From NCBI RefSeq assembly GCF_038592985.1, contig NZ_CP151951.1:2967001-3031000 (forward strand): 64,000 bases of DNA, written 5' to 3'. The stretch is from Paenibacillus sp. FSL R10-2782. Lineage in GTDB: Bacteria; Bacillota; Bacilli; Paenibacillales; Paenibacillaceae. The position numbers and the translations under genes are program-made. Position 1 is the first letter of the stretch, and each line of letters opens with the position of its first letter. This document shows positions 51,912-61,043 of the stretch, piece after piece. The notes beneath the pieces were generated by a model. It was given only the letters and a program-made list of their open reading frames with translations. It made no database searches and was not told where the DNA came from.

Positions 51912-52934
51912 CTAAGCTTTGACTGGAGTGGGGGCCTTGTCCTTTTTAGCAATTTTTAAATACTGATGTAATTCATGTGTAAGCTGCAACAGTGTCGAAC
52001 GAATTTCGAACTCCTCCCGGGTTGCGGGAAGCTCCATTTTTTTAAATTCCTCACGCACCTGCTCCAGCAGCTTCTCCGTCTTCCCCGTATAATGTCCAGC
52101 CAGAACGTCATTGCTGAGCTGATCGAATAGCTCGGCCAAAAGTTTAGCCTGCGGCATATGCTGGTACATCTGCGAGATTAGCTGCATCATATTTTGAATC
52201 GAATCCAGTTGTTCCCTGCGCATATAAAAATACACATTCCAGCCCTCTTGCGGACGAAGCATCTGATTTTCCAATGAACGCCCCGCCTCGGTCACTCCTT
52301 TGGCGATGACATTGCTCGCTTCTATAACTTCCTTGCCATCCCATATGTATGCCGGACTGCGTAATGTATTGGCCATATTTCTGAATATAATGGAAAACGT
52401 CCGGTCCACCTCCTGCCGGATTTGCTGCATCGTGTTATCAGAGCGCGGCATGTAGGCCAGATTGACAACCATCGCAGACCCTAGTCCGATGACCAGCAGA
52501 TACAATTGAGTCATTAGCACCTGCATATCAATCTCACCACCGCTAAATACACGGAACACAACGACTGAACCCGTGACGATTCCTTCTTTAAAGCCTACCC
52601 GTACAATGACCGGAAACGCCGTTAAAATATATAATGCCAGTACCCAATCATGGAATCCGAATACAACAAACAAAACACAAGCAAAAAGAAGCCCCACGAC
52701 GGATGCAAAAAATCTCGCCGAAATGGTACGGAGACTTCTCTTGCGAGTGACATCCACCCCCAAAATAGCCAAAAGCCCTGCCGAGGTGGCTCCATGAATG
52801 CCAAAACCATCCGCAATGAGTACGGCCATTAATGCGGCAATAGCCGTTTTAATCGTACGAAAGCCCATGAAAAAATTCTGTCCTCTCTGGATGAAATCTG
52901 TTTTCGTAAAACTTTGAATCATTTTCATTTTCAT
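51912..52934 (-). CDS. Aromatic acid exporter family (ArAE) membrane protein
   Basis: 340 residues. The first half has about six membrane helices (FRTIKTAIAALMAVLIADGF, GATSAGLLAILGVDVTRKRS, FFASVVGLLFACVLFVVFGF and so on), with the TxxRxxxxxxGT-type VTRKRSLRTISARF. The second half is a soluble helical domain (about 165-335). This is the ArAE_1/FUSC layout of B. subtilis YgaE-type proteins. Substrate unknown. No ribosome site stands out at MKMKM. The gene stands alone between the permease and the ABC importer. Confidence 0.85.
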   Translation of the reverse strand: MKMKMIQSFTKTDFIQRGQNFFMGFRTIKTAIAALMAVLIADGFGIHGATSAGLLAILGVDVTRKRSLRTISARFFASVVGLLFACVLFVVFGFHDWVLALYILTAFPVIVRVGFKEGIVTGSVVVFRVFSGGEIDMQVLMTQLYLLVIGLGSAMVVNLAYMPRSDNTMQQIRQEVDRTFSIIFRNMANTLRSPAYIWDGKEVIEASNVIAKGVTEAGRSLENQMLRPQEGWNVYFYMRREQLDSIQNMMQLISQMYQHMPQAKLLAELFDQLSNDVLAGHYTGKTEKLLEQVREEFKKMELPATREEFEIRSTLLQLTHELHQYLKIAKKDKAPTPVKA

Positions 52935-53004
52935 GGTACTTTATTTTCACGTTTTACACAAATGAGGAATTTGCAAAATCCTGAAATGTATAGAAGTTTG
53001 ATTC

Positions 53005-53850
53005 TTATCGCTGAGGACGATCAGACAGTAACAGTCGCTCCACATACACGACCGCCTGGTACATCAGTGTCGCTACGACCGCAATGATAAGTAAACTGGA
53101 CATCACCAGCGTGAAATTGAACACCTGGAAGCCGTAGATGATCAAATAGCCCAGCCCGTTTTTAGCTACCAGAAATTCACCGACGATCACGCCAACCCAG
53201 GCCATGCCGACATTCACCTTTAGTGTAGAGACGATAGCTGGAAAGGATGCAGGCAAAATCACCTTGCTAAACGTATCGCGCCGCGATCCACCAAATGTGC
53301 GAACCACCTTGATCAGATTCGAATCCACTTCCTGAAAGCTGTTATACACGACTAACGTCGTAATAATGACCGTAATCGAGAGGGTCGTCATTAGAATAGC
53401 GGTAAATCCCGCTCCGAACATGACGATAAAGATCGGCCCCAGCGCCACCTTGGGCATACTGTTGAAGACAACCATATAGGGGTCCAGTACCTTCGACAGA
53501 AACGGCGACCACCAGATCAGCACAGCCAGCAGTGTTCCCAGCAGCGTCCCCAGTAAAAAACCCGCTAACGTTTCTCCAACCGTGACACCGACATGCCCCC
53601 ACAGCTCGCCACTGACCGCATCCTTGCCTATTTGGGTAAATATTTTGCTTGGATAACTAAACAGCAGTACATCAATCCATTTCATCCGACCCGCAATTTC
53701 CCACAACACAAATAAAAATACTACAATAGCTGTCTGTACACCCGTTACCAACCGTCGCTCCGAGCGCCTGCTGCGCTGATACTCCTGATGCAGCCCTTGA
53801 ATCCATCGCTGTTCGAGCCGATCCGCTTCGTCCTTCACTTTTCTACTCAC
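53005..53850 (-). CDS. ABC transporter permease, SsuC/TauC/ThiX-like
   Basis: 281 residues with six membrane helices. The EAA-like loop VVRTFGGSRRDTFSKVILPASFPAIV-type segment (VVRTFGGSRRDTFSKVILPA, then SFPAIVSTLKVNVGMAWVGV) is typical of nitrate/sulfonate/taurine-family permeases. It has a longer basic N-terminus (about 1-40) than usual. Last gene of an operon with 4-base overlap after the ATPase. The substrate may be a sulfonate, thiamine precursor or similar; it cannot be told from sequence. Confidence 0.9.
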   Translation of the reverse strand: MSRKVKDEADRLEQRWIQGLHQEYQRSRRSERRLVTGVQTAIVVFLFVLWEIAGRMKWIDVLLFSYPSKIFTQIGKDAVSGELWGHVGVTVGETLAGFLLGTLLGTLLAVLIWWSPFLSKVLDPYMVVFNSMPKVALGPIFIVMFGAGFTAILMTTLSITVIITTLVVYNSFQEVDSNLIKVVRTFGGSRRDTFSKVILPASFPAIVSTLKVNVGMAWVGVIVGEFLVAKNGLGYLIIYGFQVFNFTLVMSSLLIIAVVATLMYQAVVYVERLLLSDRPQR

Positions 53851-54659
53851 TCCTTTGCTCCCGAAGCCTCCAGTTCACCCCATATTTCATGAAAAAGCTC
53901 ATTAAAGCCCGGCTGCTCGCGTGCATAAAAAGGCTGAGCTTCGCGGATGGAATCCGGAATTTCAAAGGTACGCCGGATGTGGCCCGGATTTCGGCCCAGC
54001 ACAATAATCCGGTCGCTAACCGCAATCGCCTCCGCCAAGTCGTGTGTGACCAAAATAGCTGTTTTCCTCCGCTCACGCAAGGTTTCGGCAATCAGGTCTT
54101 CCAACTGGAGCTTGGTCTGATAATCCAGCGCAGAGAACGGCTCATCCAGCAGCAGAAGTCCTGGATTGGTTGCCAGCGTCCGTACCAGCGCCACACGCTG
54201 GCGCATCCCCCCGGATAACTGGGACGGATGCAGATGCTCCTTCCCTTCCAGCCCCATGCCCTCCAGCAGGAGTCGGGTCCGTTCACGCGAGTCCTCATCT
54301 ACCCGGTTGCCCAACTCCAGACCCAGCAGCGCATTATCCATGATCGTACGCCACGGAAACAGGTAATCCTGCTGCAACATGTAGCCGACCTCCGGACTCG
54401 GACCATTTACAGGCTGACCTTGCAGCAGCACCTGACCCGCCGCCGGGCGCAATAACCCAGCGATCATGGACAGGATTGTCGTTTTGCCGCAGCCGCTTGG
54501 GCCAACCAAACTGATAAACTCTCCTGTCCCTACGGCGAAGTCGATATCCTCAACCGCGAGCGAGGCCTCCCGGTCTGTTACATACACATGCGTCACTTGC
54601 TTCAGCTCCACCACCGGGACCGTTGCATCCGAAATAAGACAACTCCGTTCTTCTGTCAT
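53847..54659 (-). CDS. ABC transporter ATP-binding protein, SsuB/TauB-like
   Basis: 270 residues. Walker A GPSGCGKTTILSM, Q-loop YMLQQDYLFPWRTIMDNALL, signature QLSGGMRQRVALVRTLA, Walker B LLLLDEPFSALDYQTK and switch His VTHDLAEAI. FPWRTI after the Q-loop is characteristic of the nitrate/sulfonate family. Energises import through the neighbouring permease. Overlaps both neighbours by 4 bases. Confidence 0.93.
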   Translation of the reverse strand: MTEERSCLISDATVPVVELKQVTHVYVTDREASLAVEDIDFAVGTGEFISLVGPSGCGKTTILSMIAGLLRPAAGQVLLQGQPVNGPSPEVGYMLQQDYLFPWRTIMDNALLGLELGNRVDEDSRERTRLLLEGMGLEGKEHLHPSQLSGGMRQRVALVRTLATNPGLLLLDEPFSALDYQTKLQLEDLIAETLRERRKTAILVTHDLAEAIAVSDRIIVLGRNPGHIRRTFEIPDSIREAQPFYAREQPGFNELFHEIWGELEASGAKE

Positions 54660-55744
54660 GGCGAGCCTCCGGCGTCTACACCTGTATCAGCGGCTCCATT
54701 TGTTCCCGCTTTTGCAGGCTGGTCAGCGTTCCCCGATGAGCCTGCTGCAATCACCTTCGCTGCAAAGCTTCGGTTCACCAATTGATCCAGCGCAACCGGA
54801 CTTTCCAGCTCGCCCGCCGAAGTCATAACATCCTGTAAATTCTTCCATTCTTTTTCCTCAATCATTGGATTCAAGGCATAGGTGCCTTGTTCCTTATACC
54901 GCTTGACACTACTGGTCAGAACCGACAGATCTGTATCCTTGAAATAGGGCATAATGGCTTCGGCAATCTGCTCAGGTGGATGCGTGGCAATCCACTGCTG
55001 TGCCCGGTATACAGCCTTCGTAAATTTTTGTACGGCCTCGCCATTTTCGTTCAGATAGCTTTGCTTCGCCATATATACGGTATAGGGTAGCTCGCCGCTC
55101 TCCACACCAATGGAGGCCACTACACGTCCCCGGCTTTCTTTTTCGAAAATAGACGCCTGTGGCTCGAATAACTGCACATAATCCCCTGTACCAGAACCGA
55201 AAGCAGAGGCAACATTGGCAAAATCAATATTTTGAATCAGCTTCAAATCCTTGTGTGGGTCAATGCCGTGTTTGCGCAGTGCAAATTCCAACGACATTTG
55301 TGGCATTCCGCCCTTTCTTTGCCCAAGAAAATTTTGTCCTTTCAGCTTTTCCCAATCAAAGCTACCCTGCGTTTGCCGGGCAAACAGAAAGGTTCCGTCC
55401 GTCTGCGTCAGTTGGGCAAAATTAATGATGGGGTCCTCTGCCCCTTGCTGATACACATAAATAGATGTTTCCGCACCGATAAGTGCGATATCCGCCTGAT
55501 TGGACAGCAACGCCGTCATCGTCTTGTCGCCACCGGGAATCGTCGCCAGTTGGACATTCAGCCCCTCCTGAGCAAACATCCCCTGGCTCAAGGCTACATA
55601 CTGTGGCGCATAAAAGACCGTTCGGGCTACTTCGCCCAGTCTAATCTCAATCGTCTGCTCCCCTTTGGGTGCGCACCCGCCGAGCAGCAGCAACCCGAGC
55701 ACTGCCGCAGCCGCCACAGCTTTGAAACGAGCGCCGATATTCAT
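54656..55744 (-). CDS. ABC transporter substrate-binding lipoprotein, SsuA/NMT1-like
   Basis: 362 residues. The lipobox LLLGGC (C about 24) anchors it outside. EIRLGEVARTVFYAPQYVAL SQGMFAQEGLNVQLATIPGG and TALLSNQADIALIGAETSIY are the NMT1/SsuA signature. A linker at the C-terminus (about 335-362: GSSGNADQPAKAGTNGAADT) is low complexity, perhaps a spacer. First gene of the three-gene importer. A MITE-like element ends only about 36 bases upstream of its start, so its promoter lies within or beyond that repeat. Confidence 0.9.
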   Translation of the reverse strand: MNIGARFKAVAAAAVLGLLLLGGCAPKGEQTIEIRLGEVARTVFYAPQYVALSQGMFAQEGLNVQLATIPGGDKTMTALLSNQADIALIGAETSIYVYQQGAEDPIINFAQLTQTDGTFLFARQTQGSFDWEKLKGQNFLGQRKGGMPQMSLEFALRKHGIDPHKDLKLIQNIDFANVASAFGSGTGDYVQLFEPQASIFEKESRGRVVASIGVESGELPYTVYMAKQSYLNENGEAVQKFTKAVYRAQQWIATHPPEQIAEAIMPYFKDTDLSVLTSSVKRYKEQGTYALNPMIEEKEWKNLQDVMTSAGELESPVALDQLVNRSFAAKVIAAGSSGNADQPAKAGTNGAADTGVDAGGSP

Positions 55745-55780
55745 CCCTGTTCCCTCCCCACCTTTTTTGCATTGTAGACT

Positions 55781-55898
55781 GAATCAGTTTCATAATACCC
55801 TCAGTAGCTTTAATCAAGAGTACATATAGATCAAAATGGTTTAGTTTGTCTATATGTAGTACACATTTCGTTGGGTTAATCATTTATGAAATGGATTC
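55781..55898. mobile_element. MITE-like 118-bp inverted-repeat element, copy 2
   Basis: GAATCAGTTTCATAA and TTATGAAATGGATTC at the ends, with ACATATAGA/TCTATATGT inside. Same length as 15271-15388 and differing at roughly a dozen positions. It occupies the 5' region of the SsuABC-like operon. Confidence 0.7.
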
Positions 55899-55946
55899 AA
55901 CTTCATATATTGTTATGCGGCTGCCTACTCAATGGTTAATCGCACA

Positions 55947-55979
55947 CAAAAACCCCGCGTTCGCCCAGGAACGCGGGGT
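55947..55979 (-). terminator. Rho-independent terminator after the carboxypeptidase gene
   Basis: ACCCCGCGTTC and GAACGCGGGGT form a perfect 11-bp stem. On the minus strand TTTTTGTGTG follows. Confidence 0.92.
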
Positions 55980-56012
55980 AGATGCACAAATGATGATGTT
56001 ATAGCTTGTAAA

Positions 56013-57530
56013 TCACAGCTTGTATATGGAGGTATATTTTTCTTCCAGATAATCAGCCAGATAATCCGGGTTTAGATCCTCGCCCGTAATGGATACAATC
56101 AGCTCGGACGGCGTCCGGCTCTTGCCGTAACGGTAGATCCGTTCGATCAGCCATTGCTTGATCGGCTCCAACTCTCCAGCAGCAATCAGCTCATCCAGAT
56201 TTGGCAGTTCCTTGCGCAGTGTCGCCAAAATTTGCGCTGCATACATATTGCCAAGCGAGTAAGAGGCAAAATAACCAAAATCACCACCGGACCAGTGAAC
56301 GTCTTGAAGAACGCCAAGCCCGTCATTCGGCGGAAGAAGTCCCAGATATTCCTTATATTTTGCATTCCATACTTCTGGAAGGCGCTTCACATCCAGCTTT
56401 TCATTAAACAGCATTTTTTCAATTTCATAGCGGATAATGATATGTAAATTATATGTCAGCTCATCCGCTTCAATACGAATCAGTGAATTTTCCACACGAT
56501 TAACGGCCAGGTAGAACTGTTCTGCTGTGACCTTTGCCAGACGGTCTGGAAAATGCTTTTGCAAGTCAGCATAATATCGATCCCAAAAAGCACGGCTGCG
56601 TCCAATCATATTTTCCCACAAGCGAGACTGGGATTCATGTATCCCCATGGAGGTTCCTTCAGAAAGCAGCGATCCTGCCAGCTCAGGCGCAATATTTTGC
56701 TCATACAGCGCATGACCGCCTTCATGCAATGAGCTGAAAATCGCGCTAGTCACATCATCTTGCAAATAATGTGTGGTTATGCGCACATCGCCCGGATTTA
56801 ATCCTGTCGCAAAAGGATGCACGCTCTCATCCAAACGACCTGCGTCGAAGTCATAACCCATCTGTTTCAAAATGAACAGGCCGAACTTCTCTTGCTGCTT
56901 CACATCAAACACACCGTCCAGAAAGCTCTTATCCGGCTGATTGGGTGAAGCCTGAATTTTAGACAACAGCGGCACAAGACGCTTTTTGAGACGATCAAAC
57001 ACAGCATCCAGCTTTTCAACCGTCATCCCCGGCTCATATTGATCCAAAAGCGTGTCGTATTCCGTATCCTTGACTCCCCAATAACCGATAAACTCACGTT
57101 TCATCTCTACGATTTTAGACAAATAAGGCTCGAATTCGGCAAAATTGCTATGTTCCTTGGCATCCTCCCACTTGCTCTCCGCCTGAGCTGCGAGTACGCT
57201 GTATTCCCGATAACGGTCAGCCGGAACTGAGCGGTTCAGCTCATAATTTTTGCGGCATTCCTCCACCAATCTGCGATCATTGTCCTCCAATTGCTCCAGT
57301 TTGTCTTCTGCGGTAAAAAATTGCAGCAATTGTCCCATTTCACCCGAAATAATCAGCTTGAACATCTCAGTGGACAACATACCCAACGTTTCCGAACGAA
57401 TATCAACGCCCTTGCGCGGAGCACCTGTTCGTAAGTCCCAGTGCATCAAGCCCACGGCCTCGCCATAACTTTTGATTTTGTGTGCTAGCTCTTTTAAAGC
57501 TGCCAATTGGTCCAACGTCTGTTGCGCCAT
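56013..57530 (-). CDS. Carboxypeptidase M32
   Basis: 505 residues, the usual length of thermostable carboxypeptidase 1/Taq-type enzymes. The zinc motif is [10 protein letters not shown] (HExxH), followed by the third ligand in [35 protein letters not shown] and [20 protein letters not shown] are family blocks. No signal peptide, so it acts in the cytoplasm on peptides from protein turnover. ATG 57528-57530 ([10 protein letters not shown]) is the family start. The longer frame upstream is AT-rich and implausible. Monocistronic. Confidence 0.95.
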   Translation of the reverse strand: MAQQTLDQLAALKELAHKIKSYGEAVGLMHWDLRTGAPRKGVDIRSETLGMLSTEMFKLIISGEMGQLLQFFTAEDKLEQLEDNDRRLVEECRKNYELNRSVPADRYREYSVLAAQAESKWEDAKEHSNFAEFEPYLSKIVEMKREFIGYWGVKDTEYDTLLDQYEPGMTVEKLDAVFDRLKKRLVPLLSKIQASPNQPDKSFLDGVFDVKQQEKFGLFILKQMGYDFDAGRLDESVHPFATGLNPGDVRITTHYLQDDVTSAIFSSLHEGGHALYEQNIAPELAGSLLSEGTSMGIHESQSRLWENMIGRSRAFWDRYYADLQKHFPDRLAKVTAEQFYLAVNRVENSLIRIEADELTYNLHIIIRYEIEKMLFNEKLDVKRLPEVWNAKYKEYLGLLPPNDGLGVLQDVHWSGGDFGYFASYSLGNMYAAQILATLRKELPNLDELIAAGELEPIKQWLIERIYRYGKSRTPSELIVSITGEDLNPDYLADYLEEKYTSIYKL

Positions 57531-57787
57531 AATCGAGGTCACCTCTTTATCTAAAATGGATAAAACTTTATACTTCTTATACTTGATGATACTTATATTA
57601 AAAAGTATAATCAACACACAACATTTGCGACCAGCTCCTGAAGGCTTTAAAAAACTGTCAGATAGTACATATTTGTCAAGGGGTAAAACCTGATTGTCGG
57701 TCTGTGTGGATCGGAATTAGGCTTCTTCCATGCTGGTCTGCTACAAAAAAATGGTTCAACATTAAATAGTATACGGAGGGAACAATC

Positions 57788-58351
57788 GTGGATCACATCA
57801 AAGAGATTTTGGAATACAACCGCGTTTTCGTGGAAAACAAAGAATACGAAGCCTATCGTACAGGCAAGTTCCCCAATAAAAGAATGGTCATCATTACCTG
57901 TATGGATACGCGTCTGACTGAACTGCTGCCCAAAGCCATGAATCTGCGCAACGGCGATGTCAAAATTATTAAAAATGCGGGTGCGATTATCTCCCAGCCT
58001 TTTGGAAGCGTTATGCGTAGTGTGCTCGTTGCCCTGTATGAGCTGGAAGCGGATGAAGTGCTCGTCATAGGCCATTACGAATGCGGTATGGCCGCGCTGA
58101 ATGCGGACCACATGGTCAATGAAATGCTGGAGCGCGGGATTTCACAAGAGGTACTAAGCACTCTGGAAAATTCAGGGATTAAACTAAACAAATGGCTGAA
58201 AGGTTTTGACAACATTGAGGAAGGGGTTAGAAGTACCGTAAAGCTTATTAAGAATCACCCCTTGCTCCCGCCTAATGCGCCTGTTCACGGTATGGTCATC
58301 CATCCGGACACCGGGGAGCTAACGCTGGTTGTTGATGGAAATAAGCAGTGA
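57788..58351 (+). CDS. Beta-class carbonic anhydrase
   Basis: 187 residues. Zinc ligands: CxDxR in VIITCMDTRLTELL and HxxC in VIGHYECGMAAL. NLRNGDVKIIKNAGAIISQP is the typical active-site block. It interconverts CO2 and bicarbonate. The size and C-terminal PVHGMVIHPDTGELTLVVDG resemble the YtiB/YvdA group. The start is GTG 57788-57790 with GGAGGGA 6 bases upstream. Divergent from the M32 gene and followed by a strong terminator. Confidence 0.93.
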   Translation: MDHIKEILEYNRVFVENKEYEAYRTGKFPNKRMVIITCMDTRLTELLPKAMNLRNGDVKIIKNAGAIISQPFGSVMRSVLVALYELEADEVLVIGHYECGMAALNADHMVNEMLERGISQEVLSTLENSGIKLNKWLKGFDNIEEGVRSTVKLIKNHPLLPPNAPVHGMVIHPDTGELTLVVDGNKQ

Positions 58352-58370
58352 AAATCCTATAATTAACATT

Positions 58371-58422
58371 AAAAAGGGTATTTTTAAGGCGTACTTTACG
58401 ACCTAAAAATACCCTCTTTTTT
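58371..58422 (+). terminator. Rho-independent terminator after the carbonic anhydrase gene
   Basis: AGGGTATTTTTA and TAAAAATACCCT pair over 12 bp around a loop of about 17 bases, followed by CTTTTTT. Confidence 0.9.
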
Positions 58423-58600
58423 ATGAAAATAAGCACATATGAGTGTATGATGATCCGAGTTAATTTTGGCTAACCTGTGAACGACCTATCTGAAAGTTGT
58501 CAAACCATACAGTTTCAGTGTACACTTTTCATGAAGCGGCAGAACACCTGCCGTAGAGCCGTTATAACCGTTACTAAGATGGATGAAGGAGATAAAATCT

Positions 58601-59167
58601 ATGAATTTACTATCGTATGGTCTGTTGGGCCTTCTCGCCAGAGAAGAATCCTCCGGCTATGATCTGATGCTGCGTATCCAGCCTTTTTGGCAGGCTAAGC
58701 ACAGTCAGATCTATCCACTGCTAGCGCGTATGGAAAGCAAGGAATTGCTTGCTTCCCGCTGGATTCAGCAGTCCGACAAACCTGATAAAAAAATGTATAC
58801 CATTACAGACAAGGGAATTCATATGCTTCAGCAATGGTCCCAGGAATCACTGGCCGCTCCGGTCACACGGGACGAATTAAGCCTGCGGCTGTTCTGTCTC
58901 TGGCTGACGGACAAAAGCAGTGCCAACCGTATGCTGGAGGAACGCAAACGTCATTTCATCCAGCGAATACGGCACCTTGAGGATATTCTGAACGACATTC
59001 CCGACGAGGATCTGCATTTTGGCAGCAAAAACTTCGGTGATTACATTCTCGTGCAAAAAGGGCTTATGAATGCCAAAGCGGGTCTGGAGTGGTGCCAAAT
59101 GGTACTCCGTATGTTGCTTGCCGGAGATGTAAGAGCGGACACTAATCCATTTTCACTTAAACCATAA
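58601..59167 (+). CDS. PadR-family transcriptional regulator
   Basis: 188 residues. A winged helix (LLSYGLLGLLAREESSGYDL ... AKHSQIYPLLARMESKELLA ... KKMYTITDKG) is followed by the C-terminal helical dimerisation domain typical of PadR/AphA proteins (about 95-175). ATG 58601 has AAGGAG 9 bases upstream. An ATG six codons earlier overlaps that ribosome site. No obvious transporter or decarboxylase target nearby. It may regulate itself or the downstream glycine-rich protein. Confidence 0.9.
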   Translation: MNLLSYGLLGLLAREESSGYDLMLRIQPFWQAKHSQIYPLLARMESKELLASRWIQQSDKPDKKMYTITDKGIHMLQQWSQESLAAPVTRDELSLRLFCLWLTDKSSANRMLEERKRHFIQRIRHLEDILNDIPDEDLHFGSKNFGDYILVQKGLMNAKAGLEWCQMVLRMLLAGDVRADTNPFSLKP

Positions 59168-59323
59168 GACTGAATGCTTTAGTCCAATCATGCATAGGCT
59201 TTATATATCAATAAAATTTGAATGTTTTAAATTTTTTGAAACCCTTTTCTATCCGTTTCGTATTACTGGTAAGCGGCTGTTTGACCTATATCAAACCAAC
59301 ATACCAAGGGGGATTATATTTAC

Positions 59324-59779
59324 ATGAAAAAAACATTTACTTTGAAAAATATGATGATGCTGATGATGGCCTTTACCCTGCTGATTGTTATGGTCGCACC
59401 ATCTACAGCCGACGCGAGGCGAGGCGGCGGATTTAAATCCGGGCCAAAAACGTACCAATCTACACCGAGCAAGGCCACTAACAACAACGGCATCAATAAG
59501 TCCGATAGTGGCACCAAATCCAGTGCAACTGCAGGGAATACAAGCAGAACAGGTGGATTCCTTGGCGGTGGCGGTGGATTCCTGAAAGGCATGATGCTGG
59601 GTGGTTTGGCAGGTATGCTCTTCGGCGGACTGTTTGGCAACATGGGCGCACTGGGCAGCTTGCTTGGCCTTGCGGTCAACATTCTCGCTATATACGTCCT
59701 GATCATGGTCGGAGTAGGTATCTACCATGCTATTAAAAATCGTCGCAGACCTGATGATTCCCGTGGAGGACGTTACTAA
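59324..59779 (+). CDS. Glycine-rich membrane protein of unknown function
   Basis: 151 residues. A signal peptide or first helix (TLKNMMMLMMAFTLLIVMVA) ends PSTADARR. A low-complexity Ser/Thr/Asn/Gly stretch (30-80) precedes FLGGGGGFLKGMMLGGLAGM, a Gly-rich membrane helix. A final hydrophobic segment (LGLAVNILAIYVLIMVGVGI) and a basic tail follow. The overall order resembles bacterial Tim44-like small proteins, but without a Tim44 domain. Probably co-transcribed with YxcD, 3 bases downstream. Confidence 0.75.
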   Translation: MKKTFTLKNMMMLMMAFTLLIVMVAPSTADARRGGGFKSGPKTYQSTPSKATNNNGINKSDSGTKSSATAGNTSRTGGFLGGGGGFLKGMMLGGLAGMLFGGLFGNMGALGSLLGLAVNILAIYVLIMVGVGIYHAIKNRRRPDDSRGGRY

Positions 59780-59782
59780 GTT

Positions 59783-60064
59783 ATGATTTTAAGTATGGAT
59801 GAAATTGTAAACGCCATCTGTCTGCATATGGCTGAACGCAAAGGCGTCCAGCCCACTGATGTGACAGTAGAATTAAGCTGGGAAGAGGATACAGGATACT
59901 CAGCAGAAGTCCATGTACAGGGTCGCAGCCAGTATCTGGTGGAAGCCAACATGATCGAGGCCATCTTGAGATACCTGCATTCCGAGTACAATATGCGTGC
60001 CTATCGCGAGCAGGTCAGACTGGATCTGGACGAAGAAATTACAGCCATTGTCCAGACTGACTGA
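59783..60064 (+). CDS. YxcD-family protein (DUF2653)
   Basis: 93 residues. MDEIVNAICLHMAERKGVQP then VELSWEEDTGYSAEVHVQGR and LRYLHSEYNMRAYREQVRLD match the DUF2653/YxcD family. An alpha-beta fold with an acidic C-terminus is expected. Function unknown. The start is 3 bases after the previous stop, so the two genes are coupled. A possible later start is ATG at 59795 (MDEIVNA), which fits the family N-terminus better. The two cannot be separated by ribosome sites. Confidence 0.82.
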   Translation: MILSMDEIVNAICLHMAERKGVQPTDVTVELSWEEDTGYSAEVHVQGRSQYLVEANMIEAILRYLHSEYNMRAYREQVRLDLDEEITAIVQTD

Positions 60065-60105
60065 ATAACGTGTAGAGTCACCTAACAGAATGTGCATTGA
60101 AACGG

Positions 60106-60147
60106 AAGAACCGACCTTCGCTTGATCCGAGGGTCGGTTCTTCTTTA
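60106..60147. terminator. Rho-independent terminator between convergent operons
   Basis: AAGAACCGACC and GGTCGGTTCTT pair over 11 bp, followed by CTTTACG on the plus side. It probably stops both the yxcD unit and the STM4011-type operon. Confidence 0.85.
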
Positions 60148-60164
60148 CGTTCTATAGGACCATG

Positions 60165-61043
60165 CTAAATGTGTGGAGCTGAGGATACCGGAACCTGGGG
60201 TGCTCTTTCGAGCAGACCACTGCCGTACATTTCCCGAAATGGCTGCTCCTCCATATGAATGTACCCGATATAACAGCCGCATTCCTTCATCCGGCACGGA
60301 CGCTTGGCACTTAGTCCTTCAAGGCCATCTCTGTACAAGTGACCCAGCACTCGCCGATCCTGGTAGCAATGTTTTACACGTCCGTCACCCTGTACGTAAA
60401 ATACATCCTCTCCAGCGCGACACGCCCGCCCCTGACTACTGTAATCCTGCAAATTCCATTGGAAATAGGGATCTATAGCCGTTAATTCAGCAATCTCGGC
60501 ATCGGTATAATAATGTGGTCGATCCTTGTAAGCGTTGACCCACAAATAAACATCCTTCGGAAGCTGTGATCGCAAGGAATGAATAGCGGGAAAAGCCTGT
60601 CTCAGTCCCACGGTGCCGACACTGTAGGAAATACCAAGTTCATATAGCTTCATACCTTGAGATATAAAAGCCGGCTCCTTCGTCTCTCCCGGATGATACG
60701 TCGCCCACAGCGCAGCCGTCTTCGGATTCAGTTCCCTGGCCCAATCCAGCTTAGCGGACAGGTTCGTCTGTACAGCCACTTTATCCACATGCGCCATATG
60801 GGAAAACTCAATCATGGTCTTGCGGTACCAGGAATGAATGAGAGCTTCTCCATACGGATTGAAAAATATGGATAGTCGATGCCCCAAAGTTCCCTGTTCC
60901 CGTACCCAATCGGCAAAACGCTCCAGTTGCGCCCGATCCTTGTTCAATGTTTCACGGCTATCCACGTTTTTGCTGAACGGGCAGTAAGGGCAAGCATAGT
61001 TGCACGAAGCCAACGAGCCACGATAATATAGGGTTGCTCTCAT
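60165..61043 (-). CDS. STM4011-family radical SAM protein
   Basis: About 292 residues. The iron-sulfur motif is CNYACPYCPF (CxxxCxxC). The C-terminal part has further cysteines (GRACRAGED, GRVKHCYQDR, RPCRMKECGCY), suggesting an auxiliary cluster like SPASM. In the known STM4011-STM4015 neighbourhoods this protein is paired with a HemN-like radical SAM enzyme. ATG 61041-61043 overlaps the upstream stop (ATGA), and the longer frame is a shadow. Substrate and product unknown. Confidence 0.88.
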   Translation of the reverse strand: MRATLYYRGSLASCNYACPYCPFSKNVDSRETLNKDRAQLERFADWVREQGTLGHRLSIFFNPYGEALIHSWYRKTMIEFSHMAHVDKVAVQTNLSAKLDWARELNPKTAALWATYHPGETKEPAFISQGMKLYELGISYSVGTVGLRQAFPAIHSLRSQLPKDVYLWVNAYKDRPHYYTDAEIAELTAIDPYFQWNLQDYSSQGRACRAGEDVFYVQGDGRVKHCYQDRRVLGHLYRDGLEGLSAKRPCRMKECGCYIGYIHMEEQPFREMYGSGLLERAPQVPVSSAPHI